A stretch of 64,000 nucleotides of DNA from UBA4416 sp035439445. Lineage in GTDB: Bacteria; Bacteroidota; Bacteroidia; B-17B0; Aurantibacillaceae. The stretch lies in assembly GCA_035439445.1 (NCBI GenBank), contig DAORKG010000006.1, forward strand, positions 1-64,000. Direction: 5' to 3'. The position numbers and the translations under genes are program-made. The notes beneath the pieces were generated by a model. It saw nothing but the letters and a program-made list of their open reading frames with translations. It did not search any database and was not told the origin of the DNA. Below are positions 8,308-19,500 of the stretch, piece after piece. Every line of letters begins with the position of its first letter. Position 1 is the stretch's first letter.

Positions 8308-8512
8308 GATTATAGTATTTTTAATAAGTTTATTATTTCCTGTGCTAGCAAATGCACAGGAAGTTGCAGGCCCACAGATGGCGGATACTTTTAGAAGTGA
8401 TGGTAAAATTTATGTTGTGATTTCTGTTCTTGCAATTGTGTTTACTTGCATTATTGCTTATTTAATTTATATAGATATCAAATTGAAAAAATTAGAGAAT
8501 AAAAATTCATAG
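8297..8512 (+). CDS. ccmD: CcmD-like small membrane protein
   Basis: A 71-residue protein with a signal-like N terminus (VLANAQ near residue 21) and one membrane span (about residues 38-60), ending in a charged tail KLKKLENKNS. Position between ccmC and ccmE, plus the single span and basic tail, identify it as the CcmD counterpart, which links CcmC to CcmE release. CcmD is poorly conserved, so the call rests largely on context. The apparent N-terminal signal sequence is longer than in proteobacterial CcmD. Confidence 0.75.
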   Translation: MKNKIIVFLISLLFPVLANAQEVAGPQMADTFRSDGKIYVVISVLAIVFTCIIAYLIYIDIKLKKLENKNS

Positions 8513-8534
8513 TTTCTCATAAACCAATTATAAA

Positions 8535-8924
8535 ATGAAAAAGATTCACATTTTAGGAATAATAGTTATTGCGGTTGCAATTGGTGTTATTTTTACTTCT
8601 CTTCAAAGCAGTGCTACCTATTCTGATTTTGCTGAAGCGTCGGCTAATCCTGACACTGAATATCATGTAGTAGGTAAATTAAATAAAACAATACCTGTTC
8701 AATACGATCCAAAAATTAATGCTGACGAATGTTCGTTTGTGATGATAGATAATAAAGGAATTGAAAAGAAGGTGGTGCTTCATAAAAGTGTTCCGCAAGA
8801 TTTTCAGAAGTCAGAGCAAATTGTTTTAATAGGAAAAATGCAGGGAGATGAATTTCATGCCAATGAAATTCTAATGAAATGTCCTAGTAAGTATAATGAT
8901 GGTAAACCACCAGTACAGTCTTAA
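8535..8924 (+). CDS. ccmE: Cytochrome c maturation heme chaperone CcmE, Cys-type
   Basis: A 129-residue protein with one N-terminal membrane anchor (about residues 6-23) and a small OB-fold domain facing the periplasm (VVGKLNKTIPVQYDP, FVMIDNKGIEKKVVLH, IVLIGKMQGDEFHANEIL). It carries heme between CcmC and CcmF. In the classical protein heme binds covalently to His in an HxxxY motif. Here the equivalent place reads LMKCPSKYND, that is CxxxY. A Cys-type CcmE is known from Desulfovibrio and some archaea. The heme attachment chemistry is therefore probably of the variant kind. Confidence 0.92.
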   Translation: MKKIHILGIIVIAVAIGVIFTSLQSSATYSDFAEASANPDTEYHVVGKLNKTIPVQYDPKINADECSFVMIDNKGIEKKVVLHKSVPQDFQKSEQIVLIGKMQGDEFHANEILMKCPSKYNDGKPPVQS

Positions 8925-8948
8925 AATTATCATTGTTAAGTTAAGTAA

Positions 8949-11555
8949 TTGAAAGAAACAGCTAACATCGGAGAACATTTGTTGATAGGAAATATAGGTC
9001 ACGGCTTTATAGTTCTGTCATTAGTTGCAGCCTTAGTATCTGCTATTAGCTATTATTTTTACTCCAAAGAAGAACTTACTTCTGAATGGAAAAAAATTGC
9101 AAACTATAGTTTTACGATTCACTCAATTTCGGTTATTGGAATTGCAGCAACTTTGTTTTTTATGCTGTTCAATCACTACTACGAATATTCTTATGTTTTT
9201 CAGCATAGTAATAATGAAATGCCAATGCAATATATTATGTCTTGTTTTTGGGAAGGACAAGAGGGTAGTTTCTTATTATGGGCATTTTGGAATGTGGTTC
9301 TAGGAAATATTCTTCGTAAAACAATTGAAGCTAAATGGGAAGCGCCTACTATGGCAATTTTCGCTTTAGTACAAGTGTTTTTAGCAAGTATGTTACTAGG
9401 AGTTTATATTGGAGATTATAAACTAGGTTCTAATCCATTTATTTTATTGAGAGAAAATCCTCAGTTTGCTAATCTTCCGTTTTTACAAATGGAAAATTAT
9501 TTATCTAAAATTGATGGACGTGGATTAAATCCTTTGTTGATGAATTATTGGATGACGATTCATCCTCCAACTTTATTTTTAGGATTCTCTTCTACTTTAG
9601 TTCCATTTGTATTTGCTATTGCCGGTTTATGGAAACGTGATTTTACAACCTGGCAAAAACCCGCTCTTACATGGACATTCTTTAGTATTATGATTTTAGG
9701 AACCGGAATTTTAATGGGCGGTGCCTGGGCCTATGAGGCATTAAGTTTTGGAGGTTTTTGGGCATGGGATCCTGTTGAAAATTCATCCTTAGTGCCTTGG
9801 TTGGTAATAGTAGGAGCGGGGCATGTGATGATTATTAATAAAAACAGAGGGGGCTCATTATTTATGACACACCTTTTGTCAATTGCCTCATTCTTGCTAG
9901 TTCTGTATTCTACCTTTTTAACTCGTAGTGGTATTTTAGGAAAAAATTCAGTGCATGCCTTTACAGATTTAGGGATGCAGGGACAATTGGTAATTTATGT
10001 TCTCACATTTATTTTTATCTGTGTGATACTATTAATTCATGATAAGCTTATCAGAGTTTCCTATATCATGGTCTCTTTGTTAATGTTGTTTTTTGGAATC
10101 ACGTTTGGGCATAAAGTAGCCTTATTATTAGTTTGGTTATCTGTAAGTTTTGTGCTAACCATTTATGCTTACATGAAATTTTTTCCTAAGGAGGAGGAAG
10201 AAGAAAGTTTGTACTCACGTGAATTTTGGATGTTTGTTGGCTCGTTGGTGTTTTTATTATCTGCATTAGTAATAACTTATTTTACATCTATTCCTGTAAT
10301 GAATAAATTGTTTCAAGGGTGGTTGTATGAAAGTGAAAAAGCAGGGATAAAAGTAGCTGATTATAATATGTGGCAAACTCCATTTGCTATTATTGCATTG
10401 TTATTAGTTGCAGTTACGCAATATTTTAAATACAAAAAAACAGACCCGAAACAGTTTTTAAAACACATTACATGGTCTGGTGTATTGGCAATTGTTTTTG
10501 GTTCGTCAGCTGTTATTCCTTTATACTTTTTGAAAGATTATTCTTCTGCGAGTAGCATCGAGAAATGGAATTTAATTTCCTATGCTTTGTTATTTATTTC
10601 GGCTCTGTTTGCAGTGTTTTGTAATTTAGATTACTGGATGCGTATTTTGAAAGGGAAGATGCGTCATGCAGGCGCTTCTATTGCGCACATTGGTTTTGCT
10701 CTAATCCTATTAGGCGCTTTAATTTCTACTTCTAAGAAAACAACAATTTCTCAAAATACATCGCAAAAAAATGTGGCGAGCTTAGGGGAGAATTTCAGTG
10801 CTAAAAAAAGCCTTGTCTTAACAAAAGGTGATACGTTGCCAATGGGTAATTATCTGGTTACTTATACCGGTAAAGAAAGAAAAGGAATAGACGTTTTCTT
10901 TCATATGGATTATTTTAAAAAGGATGAAGATGGAAAATTGGTTAAAGCATTTGATTTAAGTCCGATGGTACAAGATAATCCAAGAATGGGACAAGCTTCT
11001 AATCCAGATACTAAACATTTTTTAAGCAATGACATTTACACTCATATTACATATGCCGATTTATCAGATAATAAGGAAGTAAAGGCCGATGCCTATAAGG
11101 AACCGACTAATTTTGTTGGTCATATACATGATACAATTTTTGCAGATAACTCCATTATTTTAATTGATAGTATTACCACAAATCTAACTGAAGAACAATA
11201 CTCTCAAAACGATAGTTTATTAATAGTAACAGCCGTTTTAAAAGCAACAGATATAAATGGAACTATTTACAGAGCAACGCCTAAATATGTTTTAAAACAT
11301 AATGAAGTTGTGCCGGATGAATATGAATTAAATGAATTAGGCTTGAAATTTATTTTCTGGAAAATAAACCCTAACGAAGGCAGTATAGAAATTCAGATGA
11401 GTGAAAAAGTAAACAATAGTAAAGAATTTGTTGTACTAGAGGCTTACATGTTTCCTTTTATTAATGTTTTATGGCTAGGTTGTTTTGTGATGGTTATAGG
11501 TACTATTGTTGCAATAGTTGAAAGAAGAAGAACGAATAAATTAAAAGCTAGTTAG
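8949..11555 (+). CDS. ccmF: Cytochrome c heme lyase subunit CcmF/CcsA family
   Basis: An 868-residue multi-span membrane protein, longer than the roughly 650 of E. coli CcmF, the extra length being mainly a periplasmic domain (about residues 615-835) before the last span. The WWD signature is SFGGFWAWDPVENSSLVPW, and a conserved His lies in MTIHPPTLF. It ligates heme to apocytochrome cysteines. The start is TTG at 8949: a stop codon sits immediately upstream in frame, and later ATGs would remove the first span. It closes the ccmBCDEF operon; the next gene begins 3 bases after its stop. Confidence 0.93.
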   Translation: MKETANIGEHLLIGNIGHGFIVLSLVAALVSAISYYFYSKEELTSEWKKIANYSFTIHSISVIGIAATLFFMLFNHYYEYSYVFQHSNNEMPMQYIMSCFWEGQEGSFLLWAFWNVVLGNILRKTIEAKWEAPTMAIFALVQVFLASMLLGVYIGDYKLGSNPFILLRENPQFANLPFLQMENYLSKIDGRGLNPLLMNYWMTIHPPTLFLGFSSTLVPFVFAIAGLWKRDFTTWQKPALTWTFFSIMILGTGILMGGAWAYEALSFGGFWAWDPVENSSLVPWLVIVGAGHVMIINKNRGGSLFMTHLLSIASFLLVLYSTFLTRSGILGKNSVHAFTDLGMQGQLVIYVLTFIFICVILLIHDKLIRVSYIMVSLLMLFFGITFGHKVALLLVWLSVSFVLTIYAYMKFFPKEEEEESLYSREFWMFVGSLVFLLSALVITYFTSIPVMNKLFQGWLYESEKAGIKVADYNMWQTPFAIIALLLVAVTQYFKYKKTDPKQFLKHITWSGVLAIVFGSSAVIPLYFLKDYSSASSIEKWNLISYALLFISALFAVFCNLDYWMRILKGKMRHAGASIAHIGFALILLGALISTSKKTTISQNTSQKNVASLGENFSAKKSLVLTKGDTLPMGNYLVTYTGKERKGIDVFFHMDYFKKDEDGKLVKAFDLSPMVQDNPRMGQASNPDTKHFLSNDIYTHITYADLSDNKEVKADAYKEPTNFVGHIHDTIFADNSIILIDSITTNLTEEQYSQNDSLLIVTAVLKATDINGTIYRATPKYVLKHNEVVPDEYELNELGLKFIFWKINPNEGSIEIQMSEKVNNSKEFVVLEAYMFPFINVLWLGCFVMVIGTIVAIVERRRTNKLKAS

Positions 11556-11558
11556 GCT

Positions 11559-12359
11559 TTGACTAAATCTTTAAATATAGTAGTTATAGGAGTCGGTAAT
11601 GTTGCTTGTCATATTGCTAATTCTTTTTCAAACAAAAAATCTATAAACATTGTACAAGTTTTTAATCACAGAAAATCTAATGAAGCAAAAAAAATTTCAA
11701 AGGATTTTAATTGTCATTTAGTAACTGATTATTCTGAAATTATTTTAAACGCAGATGTTTATATTATTGCAGTTAAAGATGATGCGATTGCTGAGGTGGC
11801 AAAAAAACTAGCTCCATTAAATCTAAAGGGGATAGTTGTGCATACTTCAGGTAGTGTTGATATGTCTGTTCTAAAAAGAGCGTCTCAAAAAATCGGTGTT
11901 TATTACCCATTACAAACATTTTACAAAGGAGCTTACATTGATTGGAATGCAACCCCTTTATTAATTGAAGGAAATTCGAAAGGAGTTGAAGCTAATTTAA
12001 AATACTTAGCAAGTTTGGTTTCTGAAAAAGTAAAAATAGTTGATTCAAAAAAAAGGTTACAAATACATTTAGCCGCTGTATTTGCTTGTAATTTTACAAA
12101 TGCAATGTATGTGTCAGCTTACCAAATTATTGAAAATAATCTCAGTAAAAAAGACACGGATTTGTTGTTGCCTATTATGAAGCATTCATTTCAAAAATTA
12201 GAAAAAATTCATCCTATAAAAGCACAAACAGGGCCAGCTATGCGTAATGATCAGTTAGCTATAAAAAAACATTTGAATCTAATTAAACAAAACAAACAAT
12301 TAACTGCTGTGTATAAATTACTATCCGATTTAATAGTAGCTCAACAGAACTCAAAATAA
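11559..12359 (+). CDS. Rossmann-like and DUF2520 domain-containing protein
   Basis: A 266-residue cytosolic protein. The N-terminal Rossmann fold has GVGNVACHIANSF (residues 10-22) and a second strand ending FNHRK, consistent with NAD(P) binding. Residues about 90-125 (VVHTSGSVDMSVL, IGVYYPLQTF) and the helical C-terminal DUF2520 half match the family related to ketopantoate reductase and F420-dependent NADP oxidoreductases. The reaction is not established. The start is TTG at 11559, 3 bases after ccmF. It is followed 2 bases later by the KdsC-like phosphatase gene, and this pair is a frequent neighbourhood in Bacteroidota. Confidence 0.85.
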   Translation: MTKSLNIVVIGVGNVACHIANSFSNKKSINIVQVFNHRKSNEAKKISKDFNCHLVTDYSEIILNADVYIIAVKDDAIAEVAKKLAPLNLKGIVVHTSGSVDMSVLKRASQKIGVYYPLQTFYKGAYIDWNATPLLIEGNSKGVEANLKYLASLVSEKVKIVDSKKRLQIHLAAVFACNFTNAMYVSAYQIIENNLSKKDTDLLLPIMKHSFQKLEKIHPIKAQTGPAMRNDQLAIKKHLNLIKQNKQLTAVYKLLSDLIVAQQNSK

Positions 12360-12361
12360 CT

Positions 12362-12874
12362 ATGGAAAATTTCAAGCAAAAACTTACCCGTATTAAAACT
12401 TTTTTATTTGATGTAGATGGCGTTTTGACTAATGGGCAGGTATTTTTAATGGAGAATGGTGAGTTTGTGCGCAACATGAATTCAAAAGATGGTTATGCTT
12501 TACAGTTGGCAGTAAAAAAGGGCTATCGTGTAGCCATTATTACAGGAGGTAATAGTCAGATTGTAAAAAAAGCCTTGCATGGTTTGGGTATTGAAGATGT
12601 ATTTTTGTCACAACATGATAAGTTGCAGTGTTATAAAGATTACATTAACGAGCACGATTTAAATGAAGAAGAAATTTTATATATGGGAGATGATTTACCC
12701 GATTATGAAGTGATGAAAAGAGTAGGGTTAGCAACTTGCCCCAATAATGCAGCACATGAAATAAAGGAAATATGTTTATATATTTCTAACCGAAACGGAG
12801 GAGAAGCCTGTGTGCGTGATATTATTGAACAGGTTATGAAGTCGCAGGGAACTTGGGAAATTACTGGTTGGTAA
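12362..12874 (+). CDS. KdsC-like HAD phosphatase (KDO 8-phosphate phosphatase family)
   Basis: A 170-residue HAD hydrolase without a cap domain, the usual KdsC length. Motif I is DVDGVLTNG with nucleophile Asp17 and general acid Asp19. Motif II is the Thr in IITGG, and motif IV is MGDDLPDYEVM. The family hydrolyses KDO 8-phosphate to KDO for lipid A core synthesis, and it forms tetramers. With lpxB elsewhere in this window, a role in LPS synthesis fits. It overlaps the convergent Nudix gene by 14 bases at the 3' end. Confidence 0.88.
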   Translation: MENFKQKLTRIKTFLFDVDGVLTNGQVFLMENGEFVRNMNSKDGYALQLAVKKGYRVAIITGGNSQIVKKALHGLGIEDVFLSQHDKLQCYKDYINEHDLNEEEILYMGDDLPDYEVMKRVGLATCPNNAAHEIKEICLYISNRNGGEACVRDIIEQVMKSQGTWEITGW

Positions 12875-13439
12875 TCTTCAGTACTCCTTTGTCAATTAAA
12901 TATTTTACTTTAAAGATCGCTGCCACACTTATCCCATCAGTTATTTCTCCGTTCATTACCATTTCAAAAGCTTCATTGAAATGAACTTTTTTTACTTTTA
13001 AATCTTCACTTTCTTCCGGTTCTGCCTCTTCAAATGTTAAATCCGTTGCCAAATACACAAAAGCGTGTTCGTCTGTTGCAGAGTTACTTAGATGTAATTG
13101 CATAATCTCCTCAAATTTTTTTGCCACAATTCCTGTTTCTTCTTTCAATTCTCTCACAGCTGTATCAATGGGCTTCTCTCCAAGTGGCCCGCCTCCTTCC
13201 GGAATTTCCCAACAGTAAGCATTTAATGGATAACGCCATTGTCCAACTAACCAGGTATAGCCATCATCACTTAGAGGTAAAATGCCAATGGCTTTGTTTT
13301 TGAAATTGACAACGCTATAAATAGCGGGATTTCCTGCAGGATTAATGGTCTGATGTTTGTTCACTGCAATCCAAGCAGACTCATATACTAACTCGGATGA
13401 TAATGTTTTCCAGCTATTTAATGGGTTTTGTTGACTCAT
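12861..13439 (-). CDS. Nudix hydrolase, ADP-ribose pyrophosphatase-like
   Basis: A 192-residue cytosolic protein. The Nudix box runs from about residue 82: GGPLGEKPIDTAVRELKEET followed by GI, fitting GX5EX7REUXEEXGU. The preceding WEIPEGG and QWRYPLN segments are typical of ADP-ribose and nucleotide-sugar pyrophosphatases, which split the diphosphate with Mg2+. The exact substrate is uncertain. It is a single-gene unit, convergent with the KdsC-like gene and divergent from the giant adhesin gene. Confidence 0.9.
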   Translation of the reverse strand: MSQQNPLNSWKTLSSELVYESAWIAVNKHQTINPAGNPAIYSVVNFKNKAIGILPLSDDGYTWLVGQWRYPLNAYCWEIPEGGGPLGEKPIDTAVRELKEETGIVAKKFEEIMQLHLSNSATDEHAFVYLATDLTFEEAEPEESEDLKVKKVHFNEAFEMVMNGEITDGISVAAIFKVKYLIDKGVLKITNQ

Positions 13440-13494
13440 GGTTTACGGTTTTTGTCTAGTTTAATCAATAGGAAGTAGGTTTCACACAGTTGAA

Positions 13495-13526
13495 TTGTTA
13501 ATATTAGGCTTATTTTTTTAAATTTA
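13495..13526 (+). promoter_or_regulatory. Possible promoter of the giant adhesin gene
   Basis: TTG at 13495-13497 and TAAATTTA at 13519-13526 are 21 bases apart, one mismatch from the Bacteroidota consensus. The ATG follows at 13567. Confidence 0.35.
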
Positions 13527-13566
13527 GAAACCGAAACTAAATTAAATTCGTAAAAGTTAAGAAGAT

Positions 13567-16500
13567 ATGACGTTTAAAAAACTACTACTTTTTATCATTC
13601 TCATATTAGCTGGTTTTACGAATGCTCAAACATTTTATTGGGTAGGCGGGTCAGGTTATTGGAACGATATTAATCACTGGTCTTTCACAAGTGGGGGTTC
13701 TTTAGCTAATGCAATTCCGTCTGCAAACTCTAATGTAGTTTTTGATAATAATTCAGCGTCATCAAGTTTTACAATTCACGCTCTTCACGGTTTTGGTTTT
13801 AAATCTATAACAGCACAAAATACTGCGTTTAAGATAGATATTATTGGTTCTCCAAATGTTGACCTTACTGTTAATGGTGATGTAACTTTAAATGAACATT
13901 TTTTCTTAAAATTAAATGGTAATATCGAGTTATCACCTACCACGTCTGCTATATATCAGTTTTCGGCAAATAAATTAAACAATAATATCTATGTAAGCTC
14001 AAACGTTAATGTTGAATTAGGTACTTTGTCTACTTCCAAATCAGTATTTTTAAATGGAAGCATGAGTTTAGAAAACTCTTCAATTATTGCAAATACAATT
14101 AGTTTGTCAGGTGATAATTTTGATTTTAAAAATGTGTATTTCAAGTCAGAAAATTTGATTAGTTTCCCTAACACATCAATTATTGCACACTCAAATGCTT
14201 CTTCACGAATTTTTACAAATAAATCAAAGTTAAATTCAAGCCAAATTAATTATTTAAATTCAGTTAATGGACTTTTGTTAAAGACTTTAGCACCTTGTAA
14301 TCCTGCCCTTTCGGGAACCCCTCCTAAATGTTCGGGTGCATGTGATGGTCAAATTGTAATTGATTTCACGGGATGTACAGATCCTCCTTTTGATGTATTT
14401 ATTCCTCAAAATTGTTCTACACCAAACATTTCAATTTCAGGTATCGTTGGTCCTACATTTACAGTTACAGGTATTTGTGGTTGTAGTAATGCCTATGTTG
14501 TTTCTGTAACAAATAATCTTGGTGAAGGTGGTGGTAATATTATTTCAATTGGGAATCCTCCTGCCTCAAATCTTCAATTCACAAGTGTTTTACCTAATTG
14601 TTTTGGAGATTGTAATGGTAAGTTGATTTTAAAACCTCAATTCCCGACCGCAACCCCAATTAATGCGGTGTGGAGTACTGGCGCTATTCATAATGGTATA
14701 ACAGGGAATGATACATTAAAAAATTTATGCGCCGGTTTGTATACTGTTACGACTACTAATGTTAATGGTTGTGTAGAAACATTCACCGCTAATTTAACCC
14801 AGCCAACAAAATTAGTGGCTACAGGATCCAGCAGCAGTGTGACTTGTAACGGAGTATGTAATGGTTCAGCATCAGTAGTTGCTTCTGGCGGAACGCCAGC
14901 TTATACATATTCTTGGGTTTCTTCATCATCAACCCCTTCAACATCAACAACTTCTTCTATAACTAGTTTATGTCCGGGCCTTGTTACGATGACAGTAACC
15001 GATACTAAATCATGTACTGCAACCTATTCTGCAACTATTGTTCAGCCTCCTGCCATTACCTTAACAGTTACTAAAACCAATTTAAATTGTGGTAACGTAT
15101 GCAATGGTACAGCCTCTGTTACTGCTACAGGTGGGGTAGGCGCATTTTCATATTCTTGGTCTCCTAGCGGAGGTTCCGGTTCTCAAGCAACAGGCTTATG
15201 TGCAGGCGATTATACATGTACCGTAACCAATAATGGCAATTGTGTTAAAACAATAACTGTTACCATTACATCTCCTCCTGCTATATCCGTTACACCAACT
15301 CAACAAAATATTTTATGTAATGGTGCCAACACGGGGTCTGTAAGTTTAAATCCTTCTGGCGGAACACCAAGTTTTACATATTCTTGGTCTCCCAATGTCT
15401 CAAATACACTTACTGCCACAACTTTAACGGCGGGTGTTTATAGTTATACGATAACGGATGCGCTTGGCTGTAAATCTTCAAATTCTATTACCATTACACA
15501 GCCACCTGCTGGTACTTTAACCATTTCATCAACAAGTATCACTTGTAATGCTGCTTGTGACGGTACAGCTATTGGAAATATGTCAGGAGGTACATTGCCG
15601 TATACTTACAGCTGGACACCAGGAGGAGCTTTAACACCATCGATTGGCAGTCTTTGTCCAAATACTTATACATTAAGAGTTACTGATGCTAATGGTTGTG
15701 TAAAAACCCAAACGGTTACAATTAGTCAACCAACTGCTATTTCTTTGGTAACCACTTCTACATCTCCAACATGTAATGGTGTTTGTAATGGTTCAATTAC
15801 AATAACGCCTAGTGGAGGTACGGCTCCTTATTCATACACTCTTCAGTCTTCAGGTGCACCTTCAACAAGCGGTCCCTCGGCAAATGCTTCATTCACTAAT
15901 TTATGCGCCGGTTCATATACTCTGACTGTAAGGGATACTAAGGGATGTATTAAACAACAAATTATAAATTTAACTCAGCCTAATCCTGTTACATTAGTAT
16001 TAAATCCAACATCTATTAATTGTTTTAATGTGTGTAATGCATCTGTTTCAACAGTTGTTAATGGAGGTTCTCCATCCTATACATTCTCATGGAGTGTTGG
16101 AGGGGCTGGTTCTACAATCAATAACCAGTGCGCTGGTCCTATCACCGCTACAGTTACAGACTCTCATGGATGTTCAGCATCTGCGTCTACAACTATTACT
16201 TCTCAGCCAGATTTAACAGTTAGTATTACTCCAACTAATCCAAATTGTAATTCGCAATGCACCGGTATTGCTACAACTTCAGTTAGTGGAGGTGTGCCAA
16301 ATTATACTATTAATTGGAATAATGGAAGTGTTGGAAATATTATTAATAATTTATGTGCTGGTACTTATACTGCAACAGTAACTGATTTTTTTGGATGCGT
16401 TAAAACACAAACAGTTACCATCACAACACCACCTGCTATTACCTTAACATCTACAAATGGAACAGTAAGTTGTGCAGGATCTTGTGATGGAACAGTTTCG

Positions 16501-19500
16501 GTGACCCCCACAGGAGGTACTCCGGGTTATTTCTACAGTTGGAACTCGACCCCAGCCCAAACTACATCAACAGCAACTGGATTATGTGTTGGTAATTATG
16601 TGGTATCTGTTACAGATTCTAAAGGTTGTATAGCCTCTGTAGCAGCAAATGTCTCTCAGCCAGCTGCATTAACCGCATCTATCAGTAATGTTCAGCCTAG
16701 TTGTAATGTATGTATTGGTTCTGCTACTGCCAATGGAATTGGAGGAAATCCTCCATACACATATTCTTGGGCACCTGGTGGACAGACTGGGGCAACTGCC
16801 AATAATTTGTGCGTCGGGATTCAAACAGTTACTGTGACAGATAGTAAAGGATGTACAAGTACCCAAACAGTTCAAATAAATCAAACAGTGATTGTTTTGG
16901 TTACTACTAATGGTAGTACTCTTGCTTGTAATAATTCATGTTCAGGTGTTGCTACAGCTAATCCATCTGGTGGATTGGCTCCTTACTCCTATACTTGGTC
17001 TCCTGCTCCATTTCAAAACACACAGACAGCCACTGGATTGTGCGTAGGTATGCATACTGTAACGGTTGCTGACGCTAATGGATGTTCAAGTACAAGCACT
17101 GTTAATTTTACAAATCCACCAGCTATTACTCTAACTGTTAACCAAACAAATATTTCTTGTAATGGGTCTTGTAATGGAGTGGCAACTGCCGTAGCCTCTG
17201 GAGGTACTGGAACAATTTCGTATTTATGGCTTCCGGGGAATCAAACAACATCTTCTATTTCCGGATTATGTGCGGGAAGTTACACTGTAACTGCAACTGA
17301 TATAAACAATTGTTCTCAAACGCAGGTTGTAACAATTACAGAGGCTAGTTCTTTGACAGCAACTTTTACATTTACAAATCCTTCTACTTGTACTTCTTCA
17401 GACGGAGGAATTACTGCAAATATTAGTGGGGGTACACCTGCTTATAATTTTACTTGGACCCCTCCAGGCTCTGTAAATACAAACCCGCTAACTAACATTG
17501 GAGCAGGAACTTACTCTTTAATTGTGAGAGATGCTGCGGGTTGTACTCAAACGCTAGTTACAACTTTAAGTAACCCAACAGGTCCAACTGTTACTGTAGT
17601 ATCTAATTCAATTGCTTGCTTCGGCTCATGTTCAGGATCTGCTACCTTAACTATTACTGGTTCAGGGCCTTTTACTGTGAATGGAAGCGCCATAGTTGGT
17701 GGAACTACAACTTTATCCGGATTGTGTTCCGGTATTAATACTCCTGTAGTTATTGATGTTAACAGTTGTGTGACAAATCAAACCATAAATATAGCGGCGC
17801 CAGCGCAGTTACTTGCTAATGGGGTTGTGACTAATGACCCTTGTAATGCATCATGCTCAGGTTCTATAAGTTTAACTCCATCAGGTGGAATACTACCTTA
17901 TTCATATGTTTGGACTCCTTCAGGAACAGGTTCTTCTCCAACTAATTTGTGTGCCGGTAATTATACAGTAAATATTACAGATGCAAATAGTTGTGTGGTT
18001 ACAAACACATATACAGTAACTGAACCAACTGCGCTCTCATTAAGCTTTAATAAGAAAGATGTATTGTGTAACAGTCAATGTACTGGCGGCGTTAGAGCTG
18101 TGGTTTCGGGTGGTACTGCCCCTTATTCTTACACTTGGACTCCATCAGGATCTTTCGCAGGATCAAATCTAGATACAATTGTAAATATCTGTGCAGGAAT
18201 TTATACTGTGAATATTAGAGATGTGAATGGATGCCTCGTATCTGGTACAGTCAATATTGGTGAACCAACTGCTTTAACTTCAACTATTACTGTTGTAAAT
18301 GCCAAGTGTAATGGACAATGTAATGGATCTGCTACTATTAATGCGAGTGGTGGAACTGCCCCTTATACTTATAATTATAATACAACACCAATAACACCAA
18401 CGCAAACCATTTCAAGTCTCTGTGTAGGTTCTTATACTGGTAATGTGAGTGATGCTAATGGTTGCATTAGTTCGGCGAGTTTTAATATTACTGAGCCTCT
18501 ACCTATTATAGTTACGACTACTATCAGCAATCCTAAGTGTAATGCTGTTTGTAACGGAAGTGTTGCTACAACTGTAACCGGAGGAAATCCAAGTTATAGC
18601 TATAATTGGATACCTGCCGGTGGTCCAGTTCCTAATCCAACAGGATTATGTGCAGGAAACTACACTGTTGTAGTGACAGACGATAGTTTATGTACAGGAC
18701 AAGCACTAGTTGTTTTAACTGATCCGGCAACTTTAATTGCTAATATTTCGTTTACAAATCCTACATGTAATGCAGCTTGTAACGGGATCGTAACATCTAA
18801 TCCGATTGGAGGAACTGCTCCATTCTCATACTCATGGGCAACTCCTGCTATTAATACTAATACAACAGTTACCAATTTATGTGCTGGCGTTTATACTTTA
18901 ACCCTATCAGATGCAAATGCCTGTCAGGATGTTCAAGTTGTAACGCTAACAGATCCTTTAGCTATAGCAGTTAATCCAGCCATCACCCCTGCTACATGTG
19001 GTTCAAATAATGGATCAATTAATGCAGTTGCTGTGAATGGAGTTTCCCCTTATTCATATAATTGGTTACCTCCTGTTTCAGGAGCTCAATCTACTAACAC
19101 AGTAGTAACCGGATTAGGTGCAGGAGTATATACTGTTGTAGTTACAGATGCTAGTGCCTGTTCATCTACCATTTCAATCCCTTTAAGTAATTCAAATGGA
19201 CCAAGCGGAGCAACTATTGCATCTACTATGGTTACTTGTAATGGATTATGCAATGGAGCGGCAGACGTTTCTAATCCTGTAGGAGGAACTGCACCATATG
19301 TATTAAGTTGGATTAATCCTGTTTCGGCATCCACTTCAATTAATGGTCTTTGTGCTGGTTCTTACACGGCACAAATTTCTGATGCTAATAACTGTTTATT
19401 TTTTCAATCAGTTACAATTACTCAGCCTCAGTCAATTGATGATAACGAAATAATTACGAGTGCAGTTTGTTTATCAAATTGCAATGGTTCTATTGCACTT

